Shown in pieces: positions 17,260 to 25,907 of a stretch of DNA of 46,050 bases. This stretch comes from Thermodesulfobacteriota bacterium (GTDB taxonomy: Bacteria; Desulfobacterota; WTBG01; CAIYCZ01; CAIRTM01), in NCBI GenBank assembly GCA_028282925.1, contig JANQGV010000133.1:1-46050 (forward strand), read 5' to 3'. The position numbers and the translations under genes are program-made. The notes beneath the pieces were generated by a model, which made no database searches, was not told where the DNA came from, and saw only the letters and a list, made by a program, of their open reading frames with translations. Position 1 is the stretch's first letter, and each line of letters begins with the position of its first letter.

Positions 17260-19173
17260 ATGTTGACGTATATGAGAAAAAATGCCAGTTCCTGGATCAT
17301 AAAAATTCTCTTTGCCATAATCGTGATCGTTTTTGTCTTTTTTTACGGATTCAGCGACCTTGAAAAATCCGACAGAGATACGGTGGTGGCCACGGTGGGA
17401 GAACGCACCATATCCATGGCGGAGTATTCCAACGCCTATCAAAATATGCTGCAGTTTTACAGCCAGGTGTACAAAAACCGCCTTTCCGATGAAATGATCG
17501 AAAAAATGGGCCTGAAACAGCAGGTGCTCGAGCAGTTGCTGGACCGGGAGGTCCTGCTGCAAGAAGCCGAGCGCCGTAATATCCGGGTCACCAACGAGGA
17601 AATTCAAAAAAACATCATGGCCAACCCGGCTTTTCAGGAAGAGGGGCACTTCAGCGAGCTCCGCTACAACCGCCTGCTGGGCGCCAATGGTCTTTCGGCC
17701 GCGGATTATGAAAAAGACCAGGAAAAAGAGCTGACCCTGCGCGCTCTTGAAAACACGGTGAAAAACGCGGTAAAGGTTTCGGACCGGGAAATCCGCGACG
17801 CCTTCAACCTTGAAAACGAAAAAATCTCCATCGAATATGTTATTATCGACCCGGAAAAGATCAAGGGAAAGATAGAGATAACGGACGACGAGGCCGCTGC
17901 TTATTATGATAAAAACAAGGAAAACTACCGGGTGCCCGAAAACGTCAACGTACAGTATATCGTGTTCGAAGACAAGGTGTTTAAAAATAAAATAACCGTT
18001 ACCGACAAAGAAATACAGCAGTACTATGAAGAAGACCCGGAAGAGTTTTTTGTGCCCAAGAAAGTAAAAGCGCGTCACATCCTCTTTACGGTTAACAAGA
18101 AAGATACGGCCGAGAAGCAGGAAGCGGTTGAGAAAAAGGCGCTGCAGGTTCTGGAAAAAATCAACCAGGGCGGTGATTTTGCAAAGCTGGCTGAAAAGCA
18201 TTCCGAAGACGAGGGAACCGCCAAAAACGGGGGCGATGTGGGTTATTTCATGCGCGGAGAGATGGCAAAGCCTTTTGAAGAAGCCGCCTTTTCCATGAAG
18301 CCCGGCGAAACCAGTTCTCTGGTCAAAACCCAGTTCGGTTTTCATATTATCCGGGTGGAAGACGTAAAAGAGGCCCATACCAAAGCGCTGGCTGAAGTGA
18401 AAAATAAAATTGAGCAAGACATCCGAAAAGATAAAACTCTGGAGACCATCCGGCGGGAAGCCAAGCGGGCTTTTAACCGGCTGTTCAAAAGCCGCGATCT
18501 GGAAGGTTATGCCGACAAAAACGGGTTCAAGATCAAAACCTCCGGTCTTTTTTCCTACGGGCAGTCTCCGGAAGACCTGCCGGGCAAAGAGCAGTTTTCA
18601 AAAGAAGCCTTTGCACTTAACGTGGGTGAAATCTCCCCGGCCTTCGCGGTAAAGGAAAAATATATACTGCTTAAACTTATAGAGCGGAAAGACTCCCACA
18701 TTCCGGAACTCGACAAGGTCCGCCTGGCGGTGAACCGCGACCTCGGTAAAGAACGGCGCCGGGAACTGGCCCGCAAAGACGCCGAAGAAAAACTCACCCA
18801 GCTGCAAGACGGCTCCCTGCAATGGAAGAGCCTGGAGAAAAAACCGGCCCGCGAGATCAAGGAAACGAATTTCAAACGCCAGGGAGACTACATCAAAGGC
18901 ATCGGAAAGGCCCAGGACATTAAAGACGCGGCATTCGCCATTGAGCAGCCCGATACGTTCGGCCCCGGGGTGTATGATGTTACCAAGGGTATCGTTCTCT
19001 TCAAGCAGATCAAGCGCGAAATTCCTGAAGAGTCCGACTACGAAAAGCAGAAGGAAAGCATCTCCCGGACCATCGTTCAGAAAAAACAGCAGGAAATTTT
19101 CGAACAGTTTTTGCAGAACCTGAAAACCGACTTCGAAACCAAAATAAACACCAAGCTGTTCTCCTCTGTATAG
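17260..19173 (+). CDS. PpiD-type membrane-anchored peptidyl-prolyl isomerase / foldase
   Basis: A 637-aa protein. The frame is open further upstream, but the ATG at 17260 follows an AGGAG eight bases before and begins the usual MLTYMRKNASSWIIKILF sequence. One membrane helix (about 13-31) anchors it. A SurA_N-type chaperone domain follows (about 40-230). A parvulin domain begins near VKARHILF and ends near FGFHIIRVEDV (about 265-365). The C-terminal chaperone domain is about 400-630. It helps folding of exported proteins in the periplasm. Size and order match PpiD. It is followed 22 nt later by the DUF1285 gene. Confidence 0.92.
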   Translation: MLTYMRKNASSWIIKILFAIIVIVFVFFYGFSDLEKSDRDTVVATVGERTISMAEYSNAYQNMLQFYSQVYKNRLSDEMIEKMGLKQQVLEQLLDREVLLQEAERRNIRVTNEEIQKNIMANPAFQEEGHFSELRYNRLLGANGLSAADYEKDQEKELTLRALENTVKNAVKVSDREIRDAFNLENEKISIEYVIIDPEKIKGKIEITDDEAAAYYDKNKENYRVPENVNVQYIVFEDKVFKNKITVTDKEIQQYYEEDPEEFFVPKKVKARHILFTVNKKDTAEKQEAVEKKALQVLEKINQGGDFAKLAEKHSEDEGTAKNGGDVGYFMRGEMAKPFEEAAFSMKPGETSSLVKTQFGFHIIRVEDVKEAHTKALAEVKNKIEQDIRKDKTLETIRREAKRAFNRLFKSRDLEGYADKNGFKIKTSGLFSYGQSPEDLPGKEQFSKEAFALNVGEISPAFAVKEKYILLKLIERKDSHIPELDKVRLAVNRDLGKERRRELARKDAEEKLTQLQDGSLQWKSLEKKPAREIKETNFKRQGDYIKGIGKAQDIKDAAFAIEQPDTFGPGVYDVTKGIVLFKQIKREIPEESDYEKQKESISRTIVQKKQQEIFEQFLQNLKTDFETKINTKLFSSV

Positions 19174-19195
19174 TTGAAACACCACGGAGGCTGTT

Positions 19196-19675
19196 GTGGA
19201 ACCGGAAAAGATTATAAACCAGGGTGTCATCCGCATCGACAAGGAGGGCAACTGGTTTTATAACGACCTGCCCATCATCAACGAAACGATCTTTCGCCTT
19301 TTCAATGAAAGCATCGAACCCCTGGAAGACGGTGGCGGATATATCCTGCGCATCGGTGAAGAGACCTGCCCCCTCGAAGTGGAAGACACCCCCTTTGTGG
19401 TTGCAAGCGTCTGGTTTTCCGAGACGGCCGTAAAAGGGGAAAGCTGTTTTGTCGCCCGGTTGAACGACGGCACCGAAGAACGCTTCGCCCTGGAGACCCT
19501 CCATATCGGTGCGGAAAACGTACCCTACTGCCGGGTAAAAGACGGCTCCTTTCCGGCCCGCCTGTTGCGCTCTGCCTGGAACAAACTGATGCCCTATATT
19601 GAGGAAGAAGAGGGAGCAGAACAGTATTTTATCTTGTTGAACGAGAAGAAGTTCTATATTAAGAATGCCGGATAA
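19196..19675 (+). CDS. DUF1285-like protein
   Basis: A 159-aa cytoplasmic protein with a GTG start after GGAGG. The N-terminal part (IRIDKEGNWFYNDLPI, then FRLFNESI, then LEVEDTPFVV) matches the pattern of DUF1285 proteins; the C-terminal half forms beta-rich segments. The function of the family is not established. The last four codons and the stop lie inside the left arm of the following 125-bp hairpin element, so the coding end and the RNA stem share the same bases. It is probably co-transcribed with the foldase gene. Confidence 0.72.
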   Translation: MEPEKIINQGVIRIDKEGNWFYNDLPIINETIFRLFNESIEPLEDGGGYILRIGEETCPLEVEDTPFVVASVWFSETAVKGESCFVARLNDGTEERFALETLHIGAENVPYCRVKDGSFPARLLRSAWNKLMPYIEEEEGAEQYFILLNEKKFYIKNAG

Positions 19676-19785
19676 CGCCCATCTACGGCGTTGCGCTCAT
19701 CCTTCGTCGCTGCAGCGTACAACCAAGTACGCCTCACTCCTCAGAATAAAGCGCGCCTTGTATCTGGACGCTCTCCAACATTCTT
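19661..19785 (+). repeat. Post-stop hairpin element, 125 bp, overlapping a coding end
   Basis: The left arm AAGAATGCCGGA (19661-19672) pairs with TCCAACATTCTT (19774-19785) apart from a CC/AA internal mismatch. CATCTACGG starts exactly 19 bases in. The interior holds GCGTAC/GTACGC and the conserved CCTCACTCCTCAG and GCGCGCCTTG blocks. The stop codon of the DUF1285 gene (19673-19675) lies within the element. The length equals that of the copies at 30340 and 34530. Confidence 0.85.
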
Positions 19786-19832
19786 TCACCCCGGTGGTTT
19801 TACTGGTAGATTTCAGTTATGAACAAATTTAA

Positions 19833-19862
19833 AAAGGCGGCCCGCTTGCGCAGGCCGCCTTT
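19833..19862. terminator. Bidirectional intrinsic terminator
   Basis: A 10-bp perfect stem AAAGGCGGCC / GGCCGCCTTT with a CGCTTGCGCA loop, flanked by T-runs in both directions. It serves the DUF1285 gene on the plus strand and proC on the minus strand. Confidence 0.9.
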
Positions 19863-19887
19863 AAATTTTTAAAACAAAGGGGGTTGG

Positions 19888-20703
19888 TTACTTACCCAGC
19901 TCCTTCGACCGTTCAACCGCGGCTTCAACCGCTTCCATGAGAGTGCCCCGCAGGCTGCCCTGTTCCAGGGCCTTGATTCCGGCAATGGTGGTCCCGGCCG
20001 GAGAGGTAACCTGGTCTTTCAGCACGCCCGGGTGCTCGCCGGTTGCAAGCACCAGCTTGGCGGCCCCGTAACAGGTCTGGGCCGCAAGATCCAAAGCGGT
20101 GGCCCGTGGCAGGCCCGCCTTTACGCCGGCATCGGCCATGGCCTCGATAATCTGGAAGATATAAGCCGGGCCGCTGCCGCTCAGGCCCGTAACCGCGTCC
20201 ATAAGCTCTTCCGTAACCACAACGGTCTTGCCGATGGCTTCAAAAAGTTGTTTGGCAAGCTTCAGGTCGTCCTGGGTAGCCCCCGGGCCCCGGCTCAGGG
20301 CCGAAGCGCTTTCCAGAACCTTGGCGGCCACATTGGGCATGATGCGGATAATGCGGCCCTTTTTATCGAGCCCGGCAGCCAGGGCCTCGGCTTTAATACC
20401 CGCCGCAATCGAGAGATACAGTTTTTCCGGGCTGGAAACGGTTTTAATTTCATCCAGCAGCCCTTTCATGTTCTGGGGTTTTACCGCCAGAACCACAACG
20501 TCCGAACCCTTGACCAGCTCGTGGTTATCAAGGGTTGTTTTTACCTTGAATGTTTCTTTCAATTCCGAGAGCCTGTCCGGGCTGATATCGGACACCACAA
20601 CCTGGTCCGGCTTCAGGAGCCCCGCGCTCAAAATGCCGCGCAGGATGTTTTGGGCCATGTTGCCGCCGCCGATAATCCCGAGCTTGATTTTTTGTATTTC
20701 CAT
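19888..20703 (-). CDS. proC: Pyrroline-5-carboxylate reductase
   Basis: A 271-aa enzyme that makes proline from pyrroline-5-carboxylate with NAD(P)H. It has the N-terminal dinucleotide loop LGIIGGGNMAQ, the AVKPQNM motif near 75, the catalytic-domain stretch DAVTGLSGSGPAYIF near 165 and the late HPGVLKDQVTSPAGTTI motif near 225. The frame continues upstream to 20784, but the ATG at 20703 is preceded by GTGAGGA and aligns with family length. It is monocistronic, ending at a bidirectional terminator. Confidence 0.95.
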   Translation of the reverse strand: MEIQKIKLGIIGGGNMAQNILRGILSAGLLKPDQVVVSDISPDRLSELKETFKVKTTLDNHELVKGSDVVVLAVKPQNMKGLLDEIKTVSSPEKLYLSIAAGIKAEALAAGLDKKGRIIRIMPNVAAKVLESASALSRGPGATQDDLKLAKQLFEAIGKTVVVTEELMDAVTGLSGSGPAYIFQIIEAMADAGVKAGLPRATALDLAAQTCYGAAKLVLATGEHPGVLKDQVTSPAGTTIAGIKALEQGSLRGTLMEAVEAAVERSKELGK

Positions 20704-21087
20704 AACGCACATCCTCACTATCAAACTATTAAATAAAACAAAATCCAGTGATTTGACTCTAGGAAACAAACGGGTACTTGTCAAGCCTTAAGCATCACGG
20801 GACGATGACCTTTCGTCCGGGAAACATTCCCCGGTAGCACCCTAGCGTGGTGCAGGGTTTATAATTATTAGTATTACCTGAAACGACAAATTCCGACCTG
20901 TAGTAACCGAGAATAGCCCCTGACAAAGCAACCCTTTAAATTACCTTCAGAAAAAACAGTTTTTTTCTAAAGGTATTTGCTTGAAATCCCATAGATATAA
21001 GTATACTTAATACGTATAAAACCGTTGTAGTGTTGTTCCCGGACAGGCCGGGCAATCGATTCACAATTCAGCAGGGAGGAAGTTACC
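20704..21087 (+). promoter_or_regulatory. Intergenic region with candidate promoter for the MoSto-like locus
   Basis: No gene is seen in these 384 bp. TTGAAA at 20981-20986 is followed by TATACT at 21002 (15-bp spacing) or TACTTA at 21004 (17 bp), giving a plausible sigma-70 promoter about 80 nt before the next ATG. A small hairpin GCACC/GGTGC lies near 20835-20853 and a CCCGG/CCGGG hairpin near 21040-21052 in the leader. The ribosome-binding site GGGAGGA before 21088 is strong. Confidence 0.4.
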
Positions 21088-21309
21088 ATGGCGGCAAAAA
21101 TCTTTTATCGCGAACGGACCAAAGTCGGCGGCGGCAAAAAAGCCCCACGCTATAAACTGGTTGCGGTATCCGGCCTCGACATGAAGCTCTATGCCAAGCA
21201 TGTGCGCAAACAGGAACTGGACCAGATTGCCTCTGCCGTGGGTGCCGAGCTGGTGGAGCTGAAGGTAGACAGTAAAATAAAGGGCGGTGAAGACGAAGTT
21301 GAGGTATAA
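21088..21309 (+). CDS. 73-aa charged protein preceding MoSto-like gene
   Basis: A small soluble protein with a Lys/Gly-rich N-terminal third (TKVGGGKKAPRYK), a predicted strand (KLVAVSGLDMKLYAKHV), and an acidic C-terminus. There is a strong ribosome-binding site (GGGAGGA). It is followed by an intrinsic-terminator-like hairpin, then by the molybdenum-storage-type gene on the same strand. No family is recognised. The adjacency suggests, but does not show, that it works with the downstream protein. Confidence 0.7.
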   Translation: MAAKIFYRERTKVGGGKKAPRYKLVAVSGLDMKLYAKHVRKQELDQIASAVGAELVELKVDSKIKGGEDEVEV

Positions 21310-21323
21310 GAGAAAGGTAGCCG

Positions 21324-21365
21324 GGAGTATTGAGACGGTTTCTTCGTAACAATACTCCTTTTTTT
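21324..21365 (+). terminator. Intrinsic terminator or attenuator between the 73-aa gene and MoSto-like gene
   Basis: Perfect 9-bp stem GGAGTATTG (21324-21332) / CAATACTCC (21350-21358) followed by seven T. It lies 14 nt after one stop codon and 75 nt before the next start. It could end the small transcript fully or attenuate expression of the downstream gene. Confidence 0.8.
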
Positions 21366-21439
21366 CGGGCGAACCTGTTATAACCGATAGCTGTTAATTC
21401 ACACGCTTATAAATCTAATTCCGACACAGGAGTTTGAGC

Positions 21440-22270
21440 ATGTCCCTGGTACGCGAAAAGGACGGCCGCAGGCTGCATATCAAAAGCAAGCTGATGGGCG
21501 AAAGCCTGGTGGGTAAAGAGTTTCTCGATACGATTGAACAGGTACCCCAGGAAAAACTGTTTCCGGATATCAATATCCTGAAGGTTGGCGGACAGTCCAT
21601 CTGCGACCGCGGCGCCAAGGCGCTGCCGCAGATCATCAAAGAAATTTCCGCCAACAGGGAAAAGCATAAAATGCTGTTAACCACCGGCGGCGGTACCCGC
21701 TCGCGGCACATTTACACCATCGGGCTGGAGCTGGGCATGCCCACCGGCGTCATTGCCAAGTTCGGCAGCACCATCTCGGAGCAGAACGCGCTGCTGGTTG
21801 CCACCCTGCTGGGGCCCTGGGGCGGTGTCCAGATCGAGCACGGCGACCTGGTCAAGCTGCCCAACTACTATTCACAGGGCTGCATCCCGGTTACCCACGG
21901 CATGCCCCCCTACGATCTGTTTGCCCTGCCCCCGGCCAGGGGCCACATCCCCATTCACCGTACCGACGTCGGCACAATTCTCCTGGCCGACCTCACCGGC
22001 GCCCGCACCTGCATCTTCATTAAAGATGAAAAGGGCCTGTATACCGACGATCCCAAGAAAAACCCCAAGGCCGAATTTATCCCTGAAATCAGCGCCAGAG
22101 AACTCATGGAGCGCGACCTGGAAGACGTGGTCATTGAGCGGCCCTGCCTCGAGATCATACAGAACAGCGACGTTATCGAGAAGGTCCAGATCATCAACGG
22201 CCTCGAGGAGGGCAACATTACCGCTGCGCTGAAGGGGAAGCAGGTGGGTACAATTATCTACAAAGGGTAA
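21440..22270 (+). CDS. Molybdenum storage protein (MoSto)-like amino-acid-kinase-fold protein
   Basis: A 276-aa member of the amino acid kinase fold that resembles the Azotobacter MoSto subunits more than UMP kinases. Matching blocks are LKVGGQS near 46-53, TTGGGTRSRHIY near 81-92, the GMPPYDL stretch, IPIHRTDVGTILLA, FIKDEKGLYTDDPK and the C-terminal VQIINGLEEGNIT-AL-GK-VGTII. MoSto binds ATP and stores polyoxomolybdate or tungstate clusters inside a hexamer. Azotobacter has two different subunits; only one is here, so a homomeric cage would be expected. The start is the ATG at 21440 seven bases after AGGAG; a TTG two codons upstream is too close to it. The stop is followed directly by a post-stop hairpin element. 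Confidence 0.8.
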   Translation: MSLVREKDGRRLHIKSKLMGESLVGKEFLDTIEQVPQEKLFPDINILKVGGQSICDRGAKALPQIIKEISANREKHKMLLTTGGGTRSRHIYTIGLELGMPTGVIAKFGSTISEQNALLVATLLGPWGGVQIEHGDLVKLPNYYSQGCIPVTHGMPPYDLFALPPARGHIPIHRTDVGTILLADLTGARTCIFIKDEKGLYTDDPKKNPKAEFIPEISARELMERDLEDVVIERPCLEIIQNSDVIEKVQIINGLEEGNITAALKGKQVGTIIYKG

Positions 22271-22393
22271 GAGACAGGCGGATAATGCCCATCTACGGCG
22301 TTGCGCTCATCCCTCGTCGCTGCGACGGACAACCAAGTACGCCTCACTCCTCAGGCTTTTCCCCGATTATCGGTATGGTGTTTATCCTTCGTC
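22271..22393 (+). repeat. Post-stop hairpin element, degenerate copy
   Basis: Starts on the base after the TAA at 22268-22270. CATCTACGG begins 19 bases in, as in the other copies, and the interior (GTTGCGCTCATCC, CCAAGTACGCCTCACTCCTCAGGCTTTT) is nearly identical to them. The last third differs completely, but GGATAA in the left arm can still pair with TTATCC at 22382-22387. The remaining bases up to 22486 hold no gene. Confidence 0.75.
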
Positions 22394-22486
22394 AAAGTAG
22401 TTTACAGCCCCTCACACCATATGATACACAGGGAACAATAAAGAACCACCCGGAAGTAAACACCTCACAAAGAAAATTAGCGACAC

Positions 22487-23563
22487 GTGACGGCCCCGAC
22501 AAAAGACAGTCCGGAAAAAAAGAGGAGTACCCCAAGGCAGCGTATCCTTTTCCTTGACCTTGCCCGCGGCCTGGCCGTTTTCTTTATGGTCATGCAGCAT
22601 GCCATGATTATATATGATGCAGGCGCCGGTGAGGAATCTCTTCTGGGTTTTACGGTCGTACTGCTGGGGACCGCCCCGGCCGCCCCGGTTTTTATGCTCA
22701 TCATGGGCATCCTGTTTGCCGGTTCGCAAAAGCACAGCCAAAAACACAACCTTAAACAGGGCATTTACCGGGGGCTATCACTGATAGCCCTGGGGTATAC
22801 GCTCAATATATTCCGGTTCTGTGTACCGGCGCTCATTGCCAAGGCCGAAGGCGCTGTGCTGCAGGAAGGGGAAAAGCTCTTAGACCTTTTTCTGGCTGTT
22901 GATATCCTGCAAATGGCGGGGCTGTCGCTGATTGTGCTGGCGCTGGTACGGCGCTGGATTCCCTGGCGGTGTGTGTGGCTGGGGGCGGCCGCCGCAATAG
23001 CTGTGCTCTCTCCCCTTGCCTGGGATCTGCTGAGGGCGAGCCCGGCAGCAGATCTCCTGTGGGGAACGGGAGATCTGGTCTGGTTTCCCCTTTTTCCCTG
23101 GCTGCTGTATCCGCTGGTGGGACTGTTCTGCGGCCGGAGTTTCCTTGATGGGAGCGACACGGGCAGCTTGATGAAAAAATGGGCCGCTTCCGGCATTGTT
23201 ATGGTTGTGGCCGGAGGGCTTTTGTGGCTGTTTGTTTCCAATCGGATTTTCGTTACCGGAGATTACTATCGTAGCGGCCCGGCGGTGCACCTGGTATGCC
23301 TGGGGTTTGTCTTTATGTGGCTGCCCGCCTGCCGGTGGATTGCAGAACGCGGTGTCCCTAACGCGGCCTTTCGGCTGCTGTGCCTGTGGAGCAAAAACGT
23401 CACGGCTTTTTATTTCATTCAGTGGGTGGTGATAGGATGGGGCATGCTTGCTTTCGGCTACCGGGAGAGCAGCTCCCTTACGGCCTGTCTACTGGGCGTT
23501 TGTGCGCTGGGGGCTACCCACACTCTTACCCGGGCATACCTGCGTTTTACCGGGCGGGGATAA
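22487..23563 (+). CDS. Membrane acyltransferase-like protein (DUF1624 / heparan-glucosaminide acetyltransferase family)
   Basis: A 358-aa protein with about ten membrane helices. It opens after a charged tail with LFLDLARGLAVFFMVMQHA, the pattern of the DUF1624 / HGSNAT family in which the conserved D and R and a following His lie at the membrane edge. Members acetylate sugars across the membrane, but bacterial substrates are mostly unknown. The start is a GTG at 22487 with a weak ribosome-binding site; no better in-frame start precedes the first helix. It converges with the MFS gene 20 nt downstream. Confidence 0.78.
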   Translation: MTAPTKDSPEKKRSTPRQRILFLDLARGLAVFFMVMQHAMIIYDAGAGEESLLGFTVVLLGTAPAAPVFMLIMGILFAGSQKHSQKHNLKQGIYRGLSLIALGYTLNIFRFCVPALIAKAEGAVLQEGEKLLDLFLAVDILQMAGLSLIVLALVRRWIPWRCVWLGAAAAIAVLSPLAWDLLRASPAADLLWGTGDLVWFPLFPWLLYPLVGLFCGRSFLDGSDTGSLMKKWAASGIVMVVAGGLLWLFVSNRIFVTGDYYRSGPAVHLVCLGFVFMWLPACRWIAERGVPNAAFRLLCLWSKNVTAFYFIQWVVIGWGMLAFGYRESSSLTACLLGVCALGATHTLTRAYLRFTGRG

Positions 23564-23583
23564 CTGCTCATTACCAACACCGA

Positions 23584-24918
23584 CTACTCTCCTTCCACCT
23601 CATAGGCTGAGCTGTCAACCGGGGTTTCTTTCAGGAAGAAGGTGTAAAACGCCGCAAAGACCGCCAGCAACGACCAGAAGATAAACACGTTACCGAAATC
23701 ATAGGACCCATCCTGCAGGGTAATAACCAGGTACCCGGAAATCAGGGGTGAAATAAAGGAGCCGAACTGACCGACACCATTGGTGATGCCCATTGCCCGG
23801 CCCACCACCTCTTTGGGATACCGCATGGATGGAAAGGCCTGCATGACACCCCAGGGGAAGTTGACGAAAAAGCCGCCAAGCGCCAGGCATAAAAGCAGGA
23901 GGCCGGTCTGGCCCCTGGGCACCTGGCCGATAAAATACAGCACGGGAATACAGCCCAGGAAGCCGATGATGGTAACAACCTTCATCCGCCCCTGGAACAC
24001 TTTGTCGGCAATAAAACCGCCCAGCCACATGGCGATGCCTGCAACAAGATAGGGCATGGCAGCGTAAAAACCCATGGTCTTGATGTCCATACCGTGCTGC
24101 TTCACCAGGAAGGTGCTGATCCAGGTGGTCATGCCCCAGTAAATCATGAGCAGGATAAAAAAGTTCAGGGTAAACAAATAGTACTGAATGTCCGAAGAAA
24201 AGATTTTCGTGGAGTACTTTTTCCCGTGAACTTCCGCCCCCTCTCCCACCGACGAGGTTATCAGGTCGTACTCTTCCTGCGACATCTTCCCTTTTTTAAG
24301 TATCTGGCCCGGGGAGTCGGCCATATATTTTTGCAGAATATATATTCCCAGAAGGCCGGGTATTGCCAGCACAAAAAACACGGGGCGCCATGCGCCGCCG
24401 AAGACATCGGCCGAAAGCCAGGTGACGATAATGGGGATAACTGCGGGGCCGAAAGCCCAGGTAGTGGTAAAGTATCCGTTGGCCCGCCCCTTTTCGTTCC
24501 GGGGAAACCAGTTGGCAATGGTACGCACGGCCGGTACATAATGGTGCCCCTCGCCCAGGGCAAGGCCGATACGAAGAAGGATAAACTGCCAGAACGACCG
24601 TACAAAGCCGGTAAGAAACGTAACGGCGGTAAACACCCAGATGGCGATGTTCATGGTTTTCTTCGGCCCGATTTTATCCGAAAGGAATCCCGATGAGAGC
24701 TGGGCAACCGCATAACCGAAGAAAAAGATAGAGCCCAGCCAGCCGACCTCAACCGGGGTTAAATTAAGGTCCTTCTGGATGTAGGGCAGGAAGATAAGGA
24801 CGCTGATGCGGTCGAAATAATTAATAATATACAGCAGCCAGATAACAAACAGTATGGTCCAGCGATATCCCCAGAGCCGTTTCGGAATGTTCTGATCATA
24901 TGAGCCGTTCGTGTTCAT
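23584..24918 (-). CDS. MFS transporter, anion:cation symporter type
   Basis: A 444-aa carrier with twelve predicted helices. The loop 2-3 signature GFLSDKIGPKKTM and the NYFDR motif after helix 1 are typical of the ACS family, which moves organic anions such as hexuronates, phthalate or glycerate. A TTG one codon upstream of the chosen ATG is also possible; a GGAGG lies just before both. It is downstream of the regulator gene at 25002-25907 in the same direction with an 83-bp gap, so they may form one transcript. The substrate is unknown. Confidence 0.82.
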   Translation of the reverse strand: MNTNGSYDQNIPKRLWGYRWTILFVIWLLYIINYFDRISVLIFLPYIQKDLNLTPVEVGWLGSIFFFGYAVAQLSSGFLSDKIGPKKTMNIAIWVFTAVTFLTGFVRSFWQFILLRIGLALGEGHHYVPAVRTIANWFPRNEKGRANGYFTTTWAFGPAVIPIIVTWLSADVFGGAWRPVFFVLAIPGLLGIYILQKYMADSPGQILKKGKMSQEEYDLITSSVGEGAEVHGKKYSTKIFSSDIQYYLFTLNFFILLMIYWGMTTWISTFLVKQHGMDIKTMGFYAAMPYLVAGIAMWLGGFIADKVFQGRMKVVTIIGFLGCIPVLYFIGQVPRGQTGLLLLCLALGGFFVNFPWGVMQAFPSMRYPKEVVGRAMGITNGVGQFGSFISPLISGYLVITLQDGSYDFGNVFIFWSLLAVFAAFYTFFLKETPVDSSAYEVEGE

Positions 24919-25001
24919 CAACTTTTATTCCTCCGGTATATACGTGTTTAGCAAGCAGGGCATCTTTCGGCTTACCGGTGATGGGAACAATTGGGATAGG
25001 A

Positions 25002-25907
25002 CTAACCGGTCATGATCTGGCCGGTATTTTCGGTGTCGTACCCGCCCATGCGGCCGATTTTTTCTTTAAACTCCCTGGAGGGCAGTATCTGCAGCAGGGC
25101 CTTGACCGGTCCGGCCGAAAGGTTCTTGACCGGTACAACCAGGTCGTAGCGCTCTTTTGTCAGGTGAATAAAATCAAGACCCAGCATTTTGGCCGCGGGC
25201 AGGATGCCGACCGATGCATCGGCCGTTTCGCCCAGAACTGCAATTGCTGCTTCGGCGTGGGTGGACACCTCCCGCTCGTAGCCCTGAACCTGCTCGGGGG
25301 CAATGCCCTTTTGCTGCAACTGCCGGTCCAGAAGCGTGCGGGTGCCGGAGCCTTTCTGGCGGTTGATGATTTTTATTTCGGGGTTTTGTAAATCGTCGAT
25401 GCCCGAAATATTCAGCGGGTTGCCTTTTTTAATGATGAGCCCCACGTCGCGGTGCGCCAGGTTAATGACGGTCACCTCCTCTTCGGGAATGTGTTTCGGT
25501 ATGTAGGTAAGGTTATAGGTACCGGTTTCGGGGTCCAGCAGGTGGCAGCTGGCCATGTGGCAGATACCGCGGCCCAGGGCTATGAGGCCCTCGAGGCTTC
25601 CCACGTTTGAAAGCGACATGCTGTATTCGGGGTGCTTATGGTTCAACTCCTGGGAGAGCAGCTCCAGGCTGAAGTCGTTGCTGCCCATCACCACGATGTG
25701 CTGCTCAAGGCGGGGGGCGCCTTTAGTGCCGGGGTGCACATTGGTGTTGTTGATTATCCAGTCGTCGACCAGCTTTTTGGGAAAGGTCCACTTGCCGGTT
25801 ATCCTGGTTGCCGGTATGCTCCGTTCTTTAATGAGCTTATAGACCTGTTTTTCGTTTATGTTCAGGTATTCGGCAACTTCCTTTGTGCTCATCATCTCTT
25901 TGGTCAT
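25002..25907 (-). CDS. Excisionase-type HTH regulator with periplasmic-binding-protein sensor domain
   Basis: A 301-aa cytoplasmic protein (no signal peptide). Residues about 6-52 form an excisionase/MerR-like helix-turn-helix (MSTKEVAEYLNINEKQVYKLI then a GKWTFPKKLVDDWI wing). Residues about 68-290 resemble the PBP-like domain found in molybdate/tungstate-related regulators and in some MoeA proteins, with IINRQKGSGTRTLLD near 190 as an anion-binding-type loop. It probably senses a small ligand and controls neighbouring transport genes: the divergent binding-protein gene and the downstream MFS gene. The ligand is an inference; molybdate or tungstate fits the context. Confidence 0.8.
   Translation of the reverse strand: MTKEMMSTKEVAEYLNINEKQVYKLIKERSIPATRITGKWTFPKKLVDDWIINNTNVHPGTKGAPRLEQHIVVMGSNDFSLELLSQELNHKHPEYSMSLSNVGSLEGLIALGRGICHMASCHLLDPETGTYNLTYIPKHIPEEEVTVINLAHRDVGLIIKKGNPLNISGIDDLQNPEIKIINRQKGSGTRTLLDRQLQQKGIAPEQVQGYEREVSTHAEAAIAVLGETADASVGILPAAKMLGLDFIHLTKERYDLVVPVKNLSAGPVKALLQILPSREFKEKIGRMGGYDTENTGQIMTG

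Noticed and set aside
17230-18417. Long open frame (395 aa) on the minus strand opposite the foldase gene
   Set aside because: It is the antisense shadow of a well-supported PpiD-type gene; the translation has no family pattern and is full of improbable Phe/Val runs.
25002-25907. Assignment of the regulator as TunR or ModE
   Set aside because: TunR proteins have a recombinase-like DNA-binding domain and ModE has a different winged HTH with TOBE domains; this protein has an excisionase-type HTH and a PBP-like sensor.
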